From the NCBI GenBank assembly GCA_910575795.1, contig CAJTGE010000040.1:1-46350 (forward strand): DNA of 46,350 bases, in the 5' to 3' direction. The stretch's first letter is position 1; every line of letters starts with the position of its first letter. Both the position numbers and the translations under genes were made by a program. A model generated the notes under the pieces. The model ran no database searches, was not told where the DNA came from, and was given only the letters and a program-made list of their open reading frames with translations. Shown here piece by piece: positions 15,134-24,065 of the stretch. Source of the stretch: Clostridiaceae bacterium (lineage in GTDB: Bacteria > Bacillota > Clostridia > Lachnospirales > Lachnospiraceae).

Positions 15134-15978
15134 CAGCGTTATGTTTTGAGTAAAATCCTTTTCTTTTTGCTTTTTTCTTTTTCTTTTCTTCTTTCCGAAA
15201 AAAATAGAGACCAAGATTCGAAATTATGCATATGCTTCTTCCGAATTCTTAAACCAGCCTATGCCAATCCAGGTTATGCCGTTGTCACACAGTCAAACAG
15301 CCATCACCCCATCAAAAATCCGAATCCAGTATCCGAATCTAAATCCCATCTTTCCCGGATTCTCCCCGGATTCTCCATCACTCCGCCCTCCAATCCAAGC
15401 CGCCATCCGCCACAAACTCAGCAAGAAACGCTTATCCGCAGCGAATCCCCATTGTCCCACAGCCAATTCAACGCAGAAATCATTATCCGCAAGGAACCGA
15501 AATCCCAAAGCCGAATATAAAGCTGTCTCTTTGTTTTTTCTTCTCTTTCTCTCAGCTTTTCTCTTCTTTTTTTTCTTATCTGCATAACGGCAGAGCATGA
15601 AAACATACAGATTTTTCTTATCCGCAGGACGGTAGGGGAGTATAAGTATGGTAAATCCGAATGACGGCAGTACACGGATAACGGAATCCCGGTAAAAGCA
15701 CATGATACGGGAATGCGGGAGAGCGGCAGTAGCGGCGAAGGTGGTGCAGATACGTATAATCCGGTGCCAGACATAGGGGCGCGGGTCTGGATTCTCTCTT
15801 TTTTTACGGGTCTTTTTTCGGCTCCTTCCGGTTTCTTGGCGATTTTTTGGAGGGAAGGTGTCCATTTTCTTGGCGTACTGCTTTTATCCTTTCCGAACGG
15901 CATCTTTTTTTTTGCCCTCTTTTTTAAGAAAACAGGTACGAAAGCGGGAAATGAAGGGGCAGCAGATGGCGACACTGT

Positions 15979-16740
15979 GCGGATAAAGAAAATGGTGCCA
16001 TGTTAAGGTGGTGCCGGAGCGGAGTGCCATCTTGCGGATAATGGAAATGCGGAGACAGCTTAAGGTGACGCTGGAAGGCGGGTTATGCTGTGCGGATAGC
16101 AGAAAATGGGAGCAGGTTAAGGTGACACCGGACGCCAGAGGTGAATATTTGCGGATAAGAGAAATAGTGCCGTGTTAAGGTGACACCAGAATATGGCAGT
16201 CCGTCATGCGGATAGCAAAAATAAGTGCCTGCTTAAGGTGGCACTAAACGCCGGAAGTAAATGTATGCGGATAAGGGAAATAGTGCCTGCTTAAGGTGGC
16301 ACTAAAGGATATCGGCCTGCCATGCGGACAGGAGAGGGCAGTGCCTGCTTAAGGTGGCACCGGAAATCAGAAAACTAACAAGCAAACAGCATGGAATAGA
16401 GTCAGGTTAAGGTGGCACCAAAATACAGCGGCCATCCGCACAGCCAGCGGGAGATGGTGACAAGTTAAGGTGGCACCGCAGAGCAGACAACAGTGCCAGC
16501 GGATAAAGGAGACAGGGGACAGGTTAAGGTGGCACTAAAGCAGGGCAGTCCGTCATGCGGATAATAAAAAACGGGTGCAGGTTAAGATGGCACCAGAACA
16601 TAAAGCGGATATTTGCGGATAAGGAAAAACCGGGCCATGTTAAGGTGGCACCGGCTGCCACAGGATATAGGATATAGTATCCAGCCGTGCGGATAAAGGT
16701 GTCAGCATGACGCCAGTGCCATGTTAAGCTGGCCGTTTTG
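15979..16740 (+). repeat. Thirteen-unit array with 58-bp period (iteron or centromere candidate)
   Basis: TTAAGG (once TTAAGA, once TTAAGC) starts at 16003, 16060, 16117, 16175, 16233, 16291, 16349, 16407, 16465, 16524, 16582, 16640 and 16724. The first twelve are 57-59 bp apart. The best units read GTGCCTGCTTAAGGTGGCAC, a partial palindrome. Most units also have GCGGATAA or a one-base variant 24-26 bp before TTAAGG; units 8 and 9 have lost it. The sequence between boxes varies. No gene overlaps the array. It is too weakly conserved between boxes for a CRISPR, and no cas genes are near. Iterons of a replication origin or a partition site are the most likely roles. Confidence 0.85.
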
Positions 16741-17458
16741 CCAAAGGACATCATAGCGTGGAATCCGGGCGCCAGGTAACCTGCCCGTCCCAGCATCCCC
16801 TGAAAACCGAACATGAAAACCGGATATTGGATGCCTGCCATCCATAGGCCCGGCGCATATCAGGTATCCGGGCATCTGGCCGCATAAGCCATTGACAGAC
16901 TGCCGCAGCACCCCGGCATCCCGCCAGCATCCCAGCCGCAGACACCCTCATATTTTCTCTTCTATTTTCCTCTATGGCGGACACCCGCATGGCCGTATAA
17001 GGAAACGCCGGGAGGATTCCGCCTTTATAGTCAGCATCCCACCGGACGCATCGGGCCAGCGCCATATCGGGCCAACGCTATACCTGTCCAGTGGTATACC
17101 GGGCCGGTGTCATATCAGGCACACGGATGAGGAGTATCCCGACAGTACCCTGACGGATACGCCGGGCTGTCCGTTGGGGACAGATCGGAGGAGCCTGTCA
17201 CATAGGCTCCCGGCCCCCGCCATAGCCGCACATGGGGCTTCCCGCCGGGAAGCGTTTTACATCACACGCGATAGCGTGGGAGGGACGCAAAGCTGTGGGT
17301 TTTTCCGCAGAATCCTCCATACTTACATAAGCCACAGCATGGCTGCAGCGGGTTTCTGGAGAAAGGAAGCATCGAGATACGGCGGACACGTCAGCCTGCA
17401 GCCCAGCGGTAATAATCAAGGGCCAAGCATTAAAGGCAGCCCGGAGGGAGGGAAGGAT
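16741..17458. other. ORF-poor stretch between array and transglutaminase-like gene
   Basis: No coding frame with a ribosome site is visible. It holds words such as GGCAT, CCGGC and ATCC in excess, a hairpin unit at 17259-17285 (ACACGCGATAGCGTGGGAGG), and CCATACTTAC at 17317 after TTTCCGCAG, a degenerate promoter element for the gene at 17459. Confidence 0.5.
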
Positions 17459-18367
17459 ATGTACAGAGAATACAGTGGCGTGCAAGCGCAGGAAGGATCC
17501 GCCTCACAATTCGCAGCGATACCCACACACCGTACCAATAAGCGGGAGCGGGGGAGGGCATGCGCCAGGATCGCGTCAGGTTTTGCCATAGCAGCGACAG
17601 CACTCACCATAGCGGTGCCAACGGCCTACAGCCTGCCTGCCGGTTACAGGCCGGGGTATGTCCAGGGCGGCCCGGGAGCCACACAGGCTGCGGAAGGCGT
17701 CACCGAGGAAGAGCGGGCCATGATCCAGGATGTCTATAACGGGTTCCTGGCGTCCACGTCGGGCAGCTACCAGACGGAGAAGTTCTACCGGATCAGCCCG
17801 TCGGGGAACTGGAACAGGGCGCTGGAGGTCTGCTATTTCCACTCAGACGGGCCGGGCGGCATGAAGCTGTACTATGAGAACGGGGACAGGGGCAGGTACC
17901 AGGTGATCATTGAGAAGCCCCGGACAGACATGGATGCTTTCCGACAGAAGGAGGCGGCCTATGACGCAGAAGTAGCCCGGATCGTCTCCGAAGTGGAGGG
18001 GAAGCCCGCAGAAGAGAAGATACGCTATTTCCATGACTACCTGGTAAACCACTGCGGGTACGATTACACACATGCCAAGAGCAGGGCTTACGACTGCCTG
18101 ATCGGCGGCTCATCCGTATGCAACGGGTATGCGGCGGCTTTCCATAACCTATGTACGGTAGCGGGCCTGGAAGCCAGCTACATCGCCGGCACCGTAGAGG
18201 TGGAAGGCCAGGGCAGGATCGCACATGCCTGGAACCGGGTAAAGGCAGAGGACGGGCAGTGGCGGTATTACGATGTCACGTTTGACGACAGCACGAGCAG
18301 CTACAGGTACTACGGCATTACCGAGGAAGAGATGGGCCGGGACCATTTCCCGGAAGAGATCATCTGA
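17459..18367 (+). CDS. Membrane-anchored or secreted transglutaminase-like protein, 302 aa
   Basis: ATG 17459 follows CCGGAGGGAGGGAAGGAT. A basic N-terminus is followed by a hydrophobic segment (residues 37-58, FAIAATALTIAVPTAYSLPA), so the protein is exported or anchored. The C-terminal half is a transglutaminase/protease-like fold with the triad C221 (SSVCNGYAAAF), H256 (AHAWNRV) and D272 (YDVTFDD). Such proteins in Firmicutes act at the cell surface as cysteine proteases or cross-linking enzymes. The context of array and non-coding DNA gives no partner. Exact substrate unknown. Confidence 0.85.
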   Translation: MYREYSGVQAQEGSASQFAAIPTHRTNKRERGRACARIASGFAIAATALTIAVPTAYSLPAGYRPGYVQGGPGATQAAEGVTEEERAMIQDVYNGFLASTSGSYQTEKFYRISPSGNWNRALEVCYFHSDGPGGMKLYYENGDRGRYQVIIEKPRTDMDAFRQKEAAYDAEVARIVSEVEGKPAEEKIRYFHDYLVNHCGYDYTHAKSRAYDCLIGGSSVCNGYAAAFHNLCTVAGLEASYIAGTVEVEGQGRIAHAWNRVKAEDGQWRYYDVTFDDSTSSYRYYGITEEEMGRDHFPEEII

Positions 18368-19968
18368 CAGACATCCGATGGACATCTGGCGGGTGCCGGC
18401 AGTGCGGCGGTGCATGGCCGCGGCAGGAAACAGTATTTTAGGAGGACGGCCCGGCTGTCTGGTATGGAGGCATTCCCGCCAGGCAGATACGGGCTGTTCT
18501 CTTATGTATAGCCGCAGATGGTACGGGCAGGCAGGATATAAGAGACGGTGACATATGGGAGTTGTGGGGAGACGGCCTGAACATCTGGACATGTCTTCCG
18601 GCATCCCCGTCAGGTATCCGCTGGACGGGCATCCGCTGGCAGGGATTGTGGCGTTTGTGGTATTTCCTTATCTGCATAGGCCGCCCATATTTTCCTTTTA
18701 TACGCATTGCCTGCATTGTCTGCCTTATCCGCACGGCCAGCACCCGGTACCGTACCATGGCAGCATGTCCGATGCATGCCCCGGCAGCCGGCAGGATAAT
18801 ACTGGAGTCAATGGGATGCGGGTCCCCGGAAATAAATGATAGATGTATATGAGGCGGCATATGGTGCCGCAGGCTCTGGATACCTCCGCTATCCGGCTTT
18901 CCCTGCCTGCGCAGGCACCATGCAGGTATTTCCATATGGCGGCATATCCGGTGCATGCCTGGCAGCGTCCGATAGTGTCCGCCAGCGTCTGGAATGTCCG
19001 ATGGCATATTTCCGCCTGCATCTGCCCACACAACAGGATAATCCGGCAGCATGCGCGGTTCCGTCTGGCTTTCGGAGCTACGCTTCCCCTGTATCCAATA
19101 CCTGCTGGCTTTCTTTATCCAGATGGCTTTCCATGCCTCATCTTATATGCCTGGATCCTCTGGTACTTTCATCTGCCTGTATAGGGAGCGCCGTGGCATT
19201 GGCGTATATAGGCGCATTGCGGCGTACAGGCGGAGGTTCCTATCCCATCTTCCGGGTTCTCTTATCCGGACAGCAGCATCCATCGGCGGATGGCAATGTA
19301 TCGGGTCCGGAAATGCATCCATGCTATAATTCCGCAGGTTCCCCATGCCTGCTCCGCCATCCCATCTCCCTCCCATCTCCCTCCACTTCCATGTTTCCCC
19401 TTACCAGGCTGGTCATCTATCATTTTCGTGGCCTTGCGGAAATGCTCCGCCTGGCATCCCCTTATCCATATGCCTGCCCATATCTGTCCGCACCATCCTC
19501 TTATCCACAGGCATCCGTCCGTGCGTCTCCCCTGCCATAGGCAGACCGCATAGCGGCACGGCCGGGCCGGGCACCTTCTATGCGGATAGGGTTTTTCGGG
19601 TTGTTATCTCCTCAGAAGGCACCTTCCTGCATCCTGCCTCAGATGCCTGCATGCAGGGAACCATCCGGTGCCTCTTGTGCGGATAAGGTTTTCCGTCCCA
19701 TTATCTCACCGCCCATGATTCCATGCTGCTGACCCGGCATATGCCTCCCTGCTGGTGCGGCTTTTGCGGATAAGGTTTTTGTACGCGGATATTTTCCTCC
19801 CCAAAAACGTTATCCGCAGAAACCATCCACGGAAAAGATAAGCCATACTTCTTCCGGAAACACAAAAGGGATGCCGCAGGCCCGGGAGCCATACAGGAAG
19901 GAACTGCCCCGGCAGCCAATAACCAATAACCAAAAGACGAACAAAAAAAAACGGAAGGAGAATGAGAG
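18368..19968. other. 1.6-kb ORF-poor, word-repetitive stretch
   Basis: No convincing gene is seen on either strand. The plus strand is rich in short words (GCATGCC, CCGGCA, TATCC, CCATATG). GCGGATA occurs at about 19580, 19680 and 19770, and TTATCCGCA near 18726; TTATCCG or TTATCCA near-variants recur. The last copy belongs to the promoter element at 19810. A long leader, a decayed region, or a structured non-coding RNA are all possible. Confidence 0.5.
19810..19860 (+). promoter_or_regulatory. TTATCCGC/CATACT element, copy 4 (before DUF4317 gene)
   Basis: TATCCGC at 19811 and CATACT at 19844 are 33 bp apart, with GATAAGC before the -10-like box. The next gene starts at 19969. Confidence 0.7.
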
Positions 19969-21123
19969 ATGACAAAGAAAGAGATATCTGAGATCCGCAA
20001 GCAGTGCAGCAAGAAGGAGTATTTCTTTACGAAGATCTGCGGGTGTTATGTCCACGGGGAGGATAAACAGACAGAAGCCTTTTCCAGTGCCTTTCTGGCG
20101 CTGCCGGAGGAGGACGCGCACAAGTACATCGACATCTTCAAGAAATCCCTGTCCGGGGCACTTAACAAGAACCTGTTCAATGTGCCGTTCGGGTACAAGG
20201 GGGACGAAAAGGAGTTCCACGAGGCGCTGGATATCCTGGTGCGCACAGGGCTTAACGATGATGAGGCCCTGGAGCTGTTATACAGCATGGTCATAGACTC
20301 CTATGACAAAGCGGAGAACTACGCGATCCTGCTGGTGCATAACCGCTACGATGTTCCGGGGAAGGCAAGCGACGGGACGACCATGGAGGACGCGTCCGAG
20401 GAGGTGTATTCCTACCTGTCCTGTGCCATCTGCCCGGTATCGCTTTCAAAGCCCGGCCTGGCGTACCAAGGGGAGGAGGGATTCTCAAGCCTGAAGCAGG
20501 ACTGGGTGGCCGGCATGCCGGAGAACGCTTTCCTCTACCCGTCTTTTAACGGGCGCTCTACGGATACGGGGGAGGCGCTGTATTATTCCTCGAACGCGAA
20601 GCATCTCAGGGAGGATTTTGCCGAGGCGGTGTTCGGGAGCCCGCTGCCATTATCAGCGGAGGCGCAGAAAGAATGCTTCGCCGGCATCCTGGAAGAGATC
20701 TGCGAGGGGCCGGTGGAGTACAGCGCGGTATGTGAGATCAAGGACTGCCTGGATGAGATAGCCGTGAATGCCGAGGATGCTGGCGGGGGCGGCGCCGGCA
20801 TCCTGAAAAAAGAGCAGGTCAAACGCATCATTGAGGGCGTGGCCGACAGGGAGATAGGGGACCGTGAGTTCGAGGCAGCGTCAAAGGGCATCGACTGGGA
20901 GAAGGGCGGGCTGTACGCGGGCAACCTGACTGACATGAAGAAATTCGAGATCAAGATGCCGGAGGCTGTGGTGCGCATAAATGAGGGAATGACGTCCAGG
21001 CCGGAGGTAAGGAAGATCGATGGCCGCAACTGCCTCGTGATCCCCATCGAGGGCGGGATGCTCATAAACGGGATCGCCGTGAAGCCTGACGCCGCGGGAA
21101 ACGCCGGCACAGGCGGGGATTGA
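19969..21123 (+). CDS. DUF4317 family protein, 384 aa
   Basis: ATG 19969 follows CGGAAGGAGAATGAGAG. The opening MTKKEISEIRKQCSKKEYFF and the following KICGCYVHGEDKQ are characteristic of the DUF4317 family, widespread in Lachnospiraceae and their mobile elements and of unknown function. It contains a Gly-rich linker near residue 270 (AGGGGAGILKKEQV) and ends with a short beta segment. The stop TGA at 21121 lies close to the beginning of the PhoH reading frame, though the promoter element at 21267 suggests a separate start for that gene. Confidence 0.85.
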   Translation: MTKKEISEIRKQCSKKEYFFTKICGCYVHGEDKQTEAFSSAFLALPEEDAHKYIDIFKKSLSGALNKNLFNVPFGYKGDEKEFHEALDILVRTGLNDDEALELLYSMVIDSYDKAENYAILLVHNRYDVPGKASDGTTMEDASEEVYSYLSCAICPVSLSKPGLAYQGEEGFSSLKQDWVAGMPENAFLYPSFNGRSTDTGEALYYSSNAKHLREDFAEAVFGSPLPLSAEAQKECFAGILEEICEGPVEYSAVCEIKDCLDEIAVNAEDAGGGGAGILKKEQVKRIIEGVADREIGDREFEAASKGIDWEKGGLYAGNLTDMKKFEIKMPEAVVRINEGMTSRPEVRKIDGRNCLVIPIEGGMLINGIAVKPDAAGNAGTGGD

Positions 21124-21371
21124 CGGCAGAAAGCCCCGGGGAGAGGAAACCGGGAATGGGAAGCAGAAAGCCAGGGGATCCGGCAGGGAATAGGGAGGCA
21201 TGGGCGGGAAGCCTGGGGCGGGATAAGGCTGCACACAAAAACCGCGCAAAAACCACCGCCATGCTCCATACTTCCTGCAGAAAAGCCCGGGACAGGAAGG
21301 CCATGGGGCCGGACAATAAACAGGCAAGGAGGCAGGGCGCATTTCCCCGGGCGGGCGCCCACGGAACAGTT

Positions 21372-22730
21372 ATGACATCTATAGACACTCAGGCAGCAGG
21401 TACAGGCACAGGATGTGCAGGCGCAAGGAAAACGTTCGTCATCGACACCAACGTGATCATGGCGGATCCGGACTGCTTCTTCAAGTTCGATGACAACCTC
21501 ATTGTGATCCCGGACGCCGTCATCGAGGAACTGGACAACCATAAGGGGGATCCCGGGGATACCGGGTACAACGTGCGCAAGGCATGCCGTGCCCTGGATT
21601 CCTTTGGGGCTGACATGGAAAACGAGATGGCGGTCGGTGACTCCGGAGGGGTGCTGCGCTTTACATCGGAAGCATGCTTTGACCGGTTCCCGGACAGCTG
21701 GGACCAGGCAAAGAATGATAACCGGATCCTGGCGGCTGCGAATGCCATCCCTGGCGCGGTCCTGGTTTCCAGGGACACCAATGTCCGCATTAAAGCGCGG
21801 ATCCTGGGGATCCCGGTACAGAACTACCGCCACGAGGCTGTTGAGGAAGACTATCTTACCTACAAGGGCAGGACAGCCGCTTATGCATCGGAAGATGGCT
21901 TCCTGGTTTTCCATGACGGTGAACCGCTCCCTGTCATGGATCTTGAGCCGGAGGGCGGGAAACCCCTGTACCCAAATGAATTTGTGGTGTTGAAAAACCA
22001 TGAAGATGAACAGGAGCTCCTTGGCATCGTGAAGGACGGGTTTTTGCAGCCCCTGCGGTTTTCCCGGTCTGCGCCTTACAAGATCCACCCGAGGAACCTG
22101 GGGCAGCATTTCGCCATCGAGGCGCTGCTTGCGCCGGCGGATGAGATTCCGCTTGTGATCCTGACCGGATCCGCCGGGACCGCGAAGACGCTGCTTACCA
22201 TGGCATGTGCCCTGGAGCAGACAGAAAACAAGGGGATGTACCAGAGGATCACTATCTCCCGGGCCAACGTGGAGTTTGACAGGGACATCGGGGCGCTCCC
22301 CGGCGAGGAGGAGGATAAGATCGGGCCTCTTCTGCGCGGGTGCATGGACAACCTGGAGCAGATCGTGCCGATGGGGTACGACGGCGTGATGCGGCTCTTC
22401 GACAACGACACCATCCGGGCGGAGGCGCTTGGGTTCCTGCGCGGCCGCTCCCTGGTGAAGCAGGTGCTCTACATCGATGAGGCACAGAACACCACCGTGT
22501 CCCAGATGAACGGGATCCTGACCAGGTGCGGGGAAGGGACGAAGATCGTCATCTCCGGGGATCTGAACCAGATCGACACCGCAAGGCTTGACCGGCACAA
22601 TAACGGGCTCGCCCACGCGATTAAGCTCATGGCCGGGGATCCGGACTGCTGTGTGGTTGGGTTCCTGGACTCCGAGGCGACAAGGAGCCGGCTGGCGGCT
22701 AAAGTAGCGGAAAAGATCAGCCAAAGCTGA
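21372..22730 (+). CDS. PIN-PhoH fusion protein (PhoH2-like ATPase/RNase), 452 aa
   Basis: The PIN domain begins TFVIDTNVIM (D25) and continues with LDNHKGD and LVSRDTNVRIKA, fit for metal-dependent RNA cleavage. The PhoH ATPase follows: Walker A GSAGTAKT at 266-273, Walker B VLYIDEAQN, and SGDLNQID. Such fusions unwind and cut RNA in an ATP-dependent manner. The frame is open back to a TTG at 21120, but a degenerate promoter element (CCATACTTCC at 21266) lies inside that part, so I prefer ATG 21372. No PhoH antitoxin partner is seen. The 3' end is partly duplicated downstream. Confidence 0.85.
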   Translation: MTSIDTQAAGTGTGCAGARKTFVIDTNVIMADPDCFFKFDDNLIVIPDAVIEELDNHKGDPGDTGYNVRKACRALDSFGADMENEMAVGDSGGVLRFTSEACFDRFPDSWDQAKNDNRILAAANAIPGAVLVSRDTNVRIKARILGIPVQNYRHEAVEEDYLTYKGRTAAYASEDGFLVFHDGEPLPVMDLEPEGGKPLYPNEFVVLKNHEDEQELLGIVKDGFLQPLRFSRSAPYKIHPRNLGQHFAIEALLAPADEIPLVILTGSAGTAKTLLTMACALEQTENKGMYQRITISRANVEFDRDIGALPGEEEDKIGPLLRGCMDNLEQIVPMGYDGVMRLFDNDTIRAEALGFLRGRSLVKQVLYIDEAQNTTVSQMNGILTRCGEGTKIVISGDLNQIDTARLDRHNNGLAHAIKLMAGDPDCCVVGFLDSEATRSRLAAKVAEKISQS

Positions 22731-22795
22731 TAATCATCACGCCGCTAGGCGGGAGGCAAAGGTCGCCGAGAAAATCAGCCAGAGCTGATAAGCAT
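22698..22795 (+). repeat. Duplicated 3' end of the PhoH gene around a hairpin unit
   Basis: The last 12 codons of the PhoH frame (AKVAEKISQS then two stops) recur 58 bp later, starting at 22756. Differences between the two copies lie at third codon positions. A hairpin unit (ATCACGCCGCTAGGCGGGAGG, one more base than needed for the stem) separates them. Confidence 0.75.
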
Positions 22796-22844
22796 CCCTA
22801 CAGCAAGGCGGTTTTCGTACCATACTGCTGGATAGGCGGCCTTT

Positions 22845-22930
22845 GCATCACGCATGCCAATGCGGGAGGGAGGGGGTGAAGCCACAATTCGCCGGGAACC
22901 CCAGGCCTAAAGGCCGGGGCTTGAAGGTTG
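22845..22930. repeat. IS200/IS605-type right-end remnant with hairpin units
   Basis: CCCCAGGCCTAAAGGCCGGGG followed by CTTGAAGG has the shape of an IS605-type right end. A hairpin unit of the GCATCACGC family precedes it at 22845. ATCACCTTTAAGGTGAT lies 30 bp after it. No transposase is present. Confidence 0.5.
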
Positions 22931-23148
22931 TTCCAGCAACTTTTAAGCATCACCTTTAAGGTGATTTCACAAAAAAAAGATGCATGGAAACAAAATACCG
23001 TCATGGTAGCGGATTCCACCGGAGGGAACGCTTCCGTGGAGAGCGCACTGGAGGCGCTGAGGAAGGAAGTCCAGGGGCAGGAGTAATTCCGCCATTCCCC
23101 TTGCGGATAAAGGTTTTGGAAATGGTATCCGCAAAAAAACGCATAACA

Positions 23149-23184
23149 CAGCCGGCCTTCCGGATTGGAGGGCTGGCTTTTTTG
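23149..23184 (+). terminator. Terminator stem immediately before the group II intron
   Basis: AGCCGGCCTTCC and GGAGGGCTGGCT pair with G-U wobble and are followed by TTTTT. The intron begins at 23185, a position typical of introns that insert behind terminators. A GCGGATAA at 23103 and TATCCGC at 23125 lie upstream. Confidence 0.75.
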
Positions 23185-24065
23185 GTGTGCCCGGTGGGCA
23201 CACGTTCTAACGGGTGAAAGTCCCCAATCCGCCCGGCAGTGGGAAGGATACAGCCGAAGCCAAGGGTGTCCGCCGTGAGACGGAATCTGAAGAAAGGATT
23301 AGGCAAAACTCTGGCCTGCTACATTTGAGGCTAAATGCAGGGATAAGGTTGCCAAACAAACCAAAGTCCGATAACTGCACGGAACTGTATTTAGTAGTTA
23401 TGGAGCGAGTATAAGAGGGAAAGAGCGTGTGAGTACCCGGGGAGGTCTCATGGACACAGCCAATGCAATAAAACATTTGCGGCCGTGGTTGAAATAAGAT
23501 TTGCCATGAGAAGTCAGCAGAAGCCATAGTACCTTCGCGGTTGCAAACGTGGAGGGAAGGGCTGAACTTTAGGAGATGTGAGTAAATGAATGTAACCAAA
23601 GATGGGTATAAGGACAGACAACTTCATATTGAGGACTATCTGCAAATGGTATCTGCGGAACAGAAAGAGTATGCGGAAGTGTCCGTCTATCAGCGGATTA
23701 CTGAAAACAACAGCATCATCACAGATTTTTGGACGGACAGTCTGATGGAACTGATTTTGCGGAAAGACAACCTGAATAAGGCATATAAGAAAGTGAAATC
23801 AAAGAAAGGCAAAGGTGGAATAGACGGAATGCAGGTGGATGAACTTCTACCCTACCTGAAAGAAAACCAGAGCGAAATAATCCGGAAGATACGGGAGGGG
23901 AAATACAAGCCCAACCCAGTCCGCAGGGTAGAAATACCCAAAGAGGAAAAGGGCAAGGTCAGGAAATTAGGGATACCCACGGTTTCTTCATATTGCACAC
24001 CTCCCAACGATGTTTTGGAATACTGCCTCCAGCTAGCGTGAAGGCAGCTGGTTTTAGGGGAAATC

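Noticed and set aside
15293..15975. Minus-strand frames of 185-190 codons
   Set aside because: Overlapping frames with low-complexity Lys/Arg/Ser composition over AT-rich and repeat DNA; no ribosome site and no domain.
15979..16740. Array as a CRISPR
   Set aside because: The conserved part is a short box (about 20 bp) plus an octamer, the units vary inside the box, the remaining DNA is not clearly unique spacer sequence, and no cas gene is near.
18438..19540. Long open frames on both strands (up to 234 codons)
   Set aside because: No ribosome sites, odd composition (many Cys, Trp, Pro, His), no recognisable motifs, and overlapping frames of equal length on both strands. They follow from word bias in the DNA.
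20583..22724. 713-codon frame antisense to the DUF4317 and PhoH genes
   Set aside because: It mirrors two well-supported genes with clear motifs; the antisense product is Pro/His/Arg-rich as expected for a shadow of GC-rich codons.
22925..23087. Frame ending SVESALEALRKEVQGQE before the intron
   Set aside because: It looks protein-like at its end (MVADSTGGNASVESALEALR), but has no ribosome site at its ATG and follows an IS end. Possibly a gene remnant; too weak to list as a gene.
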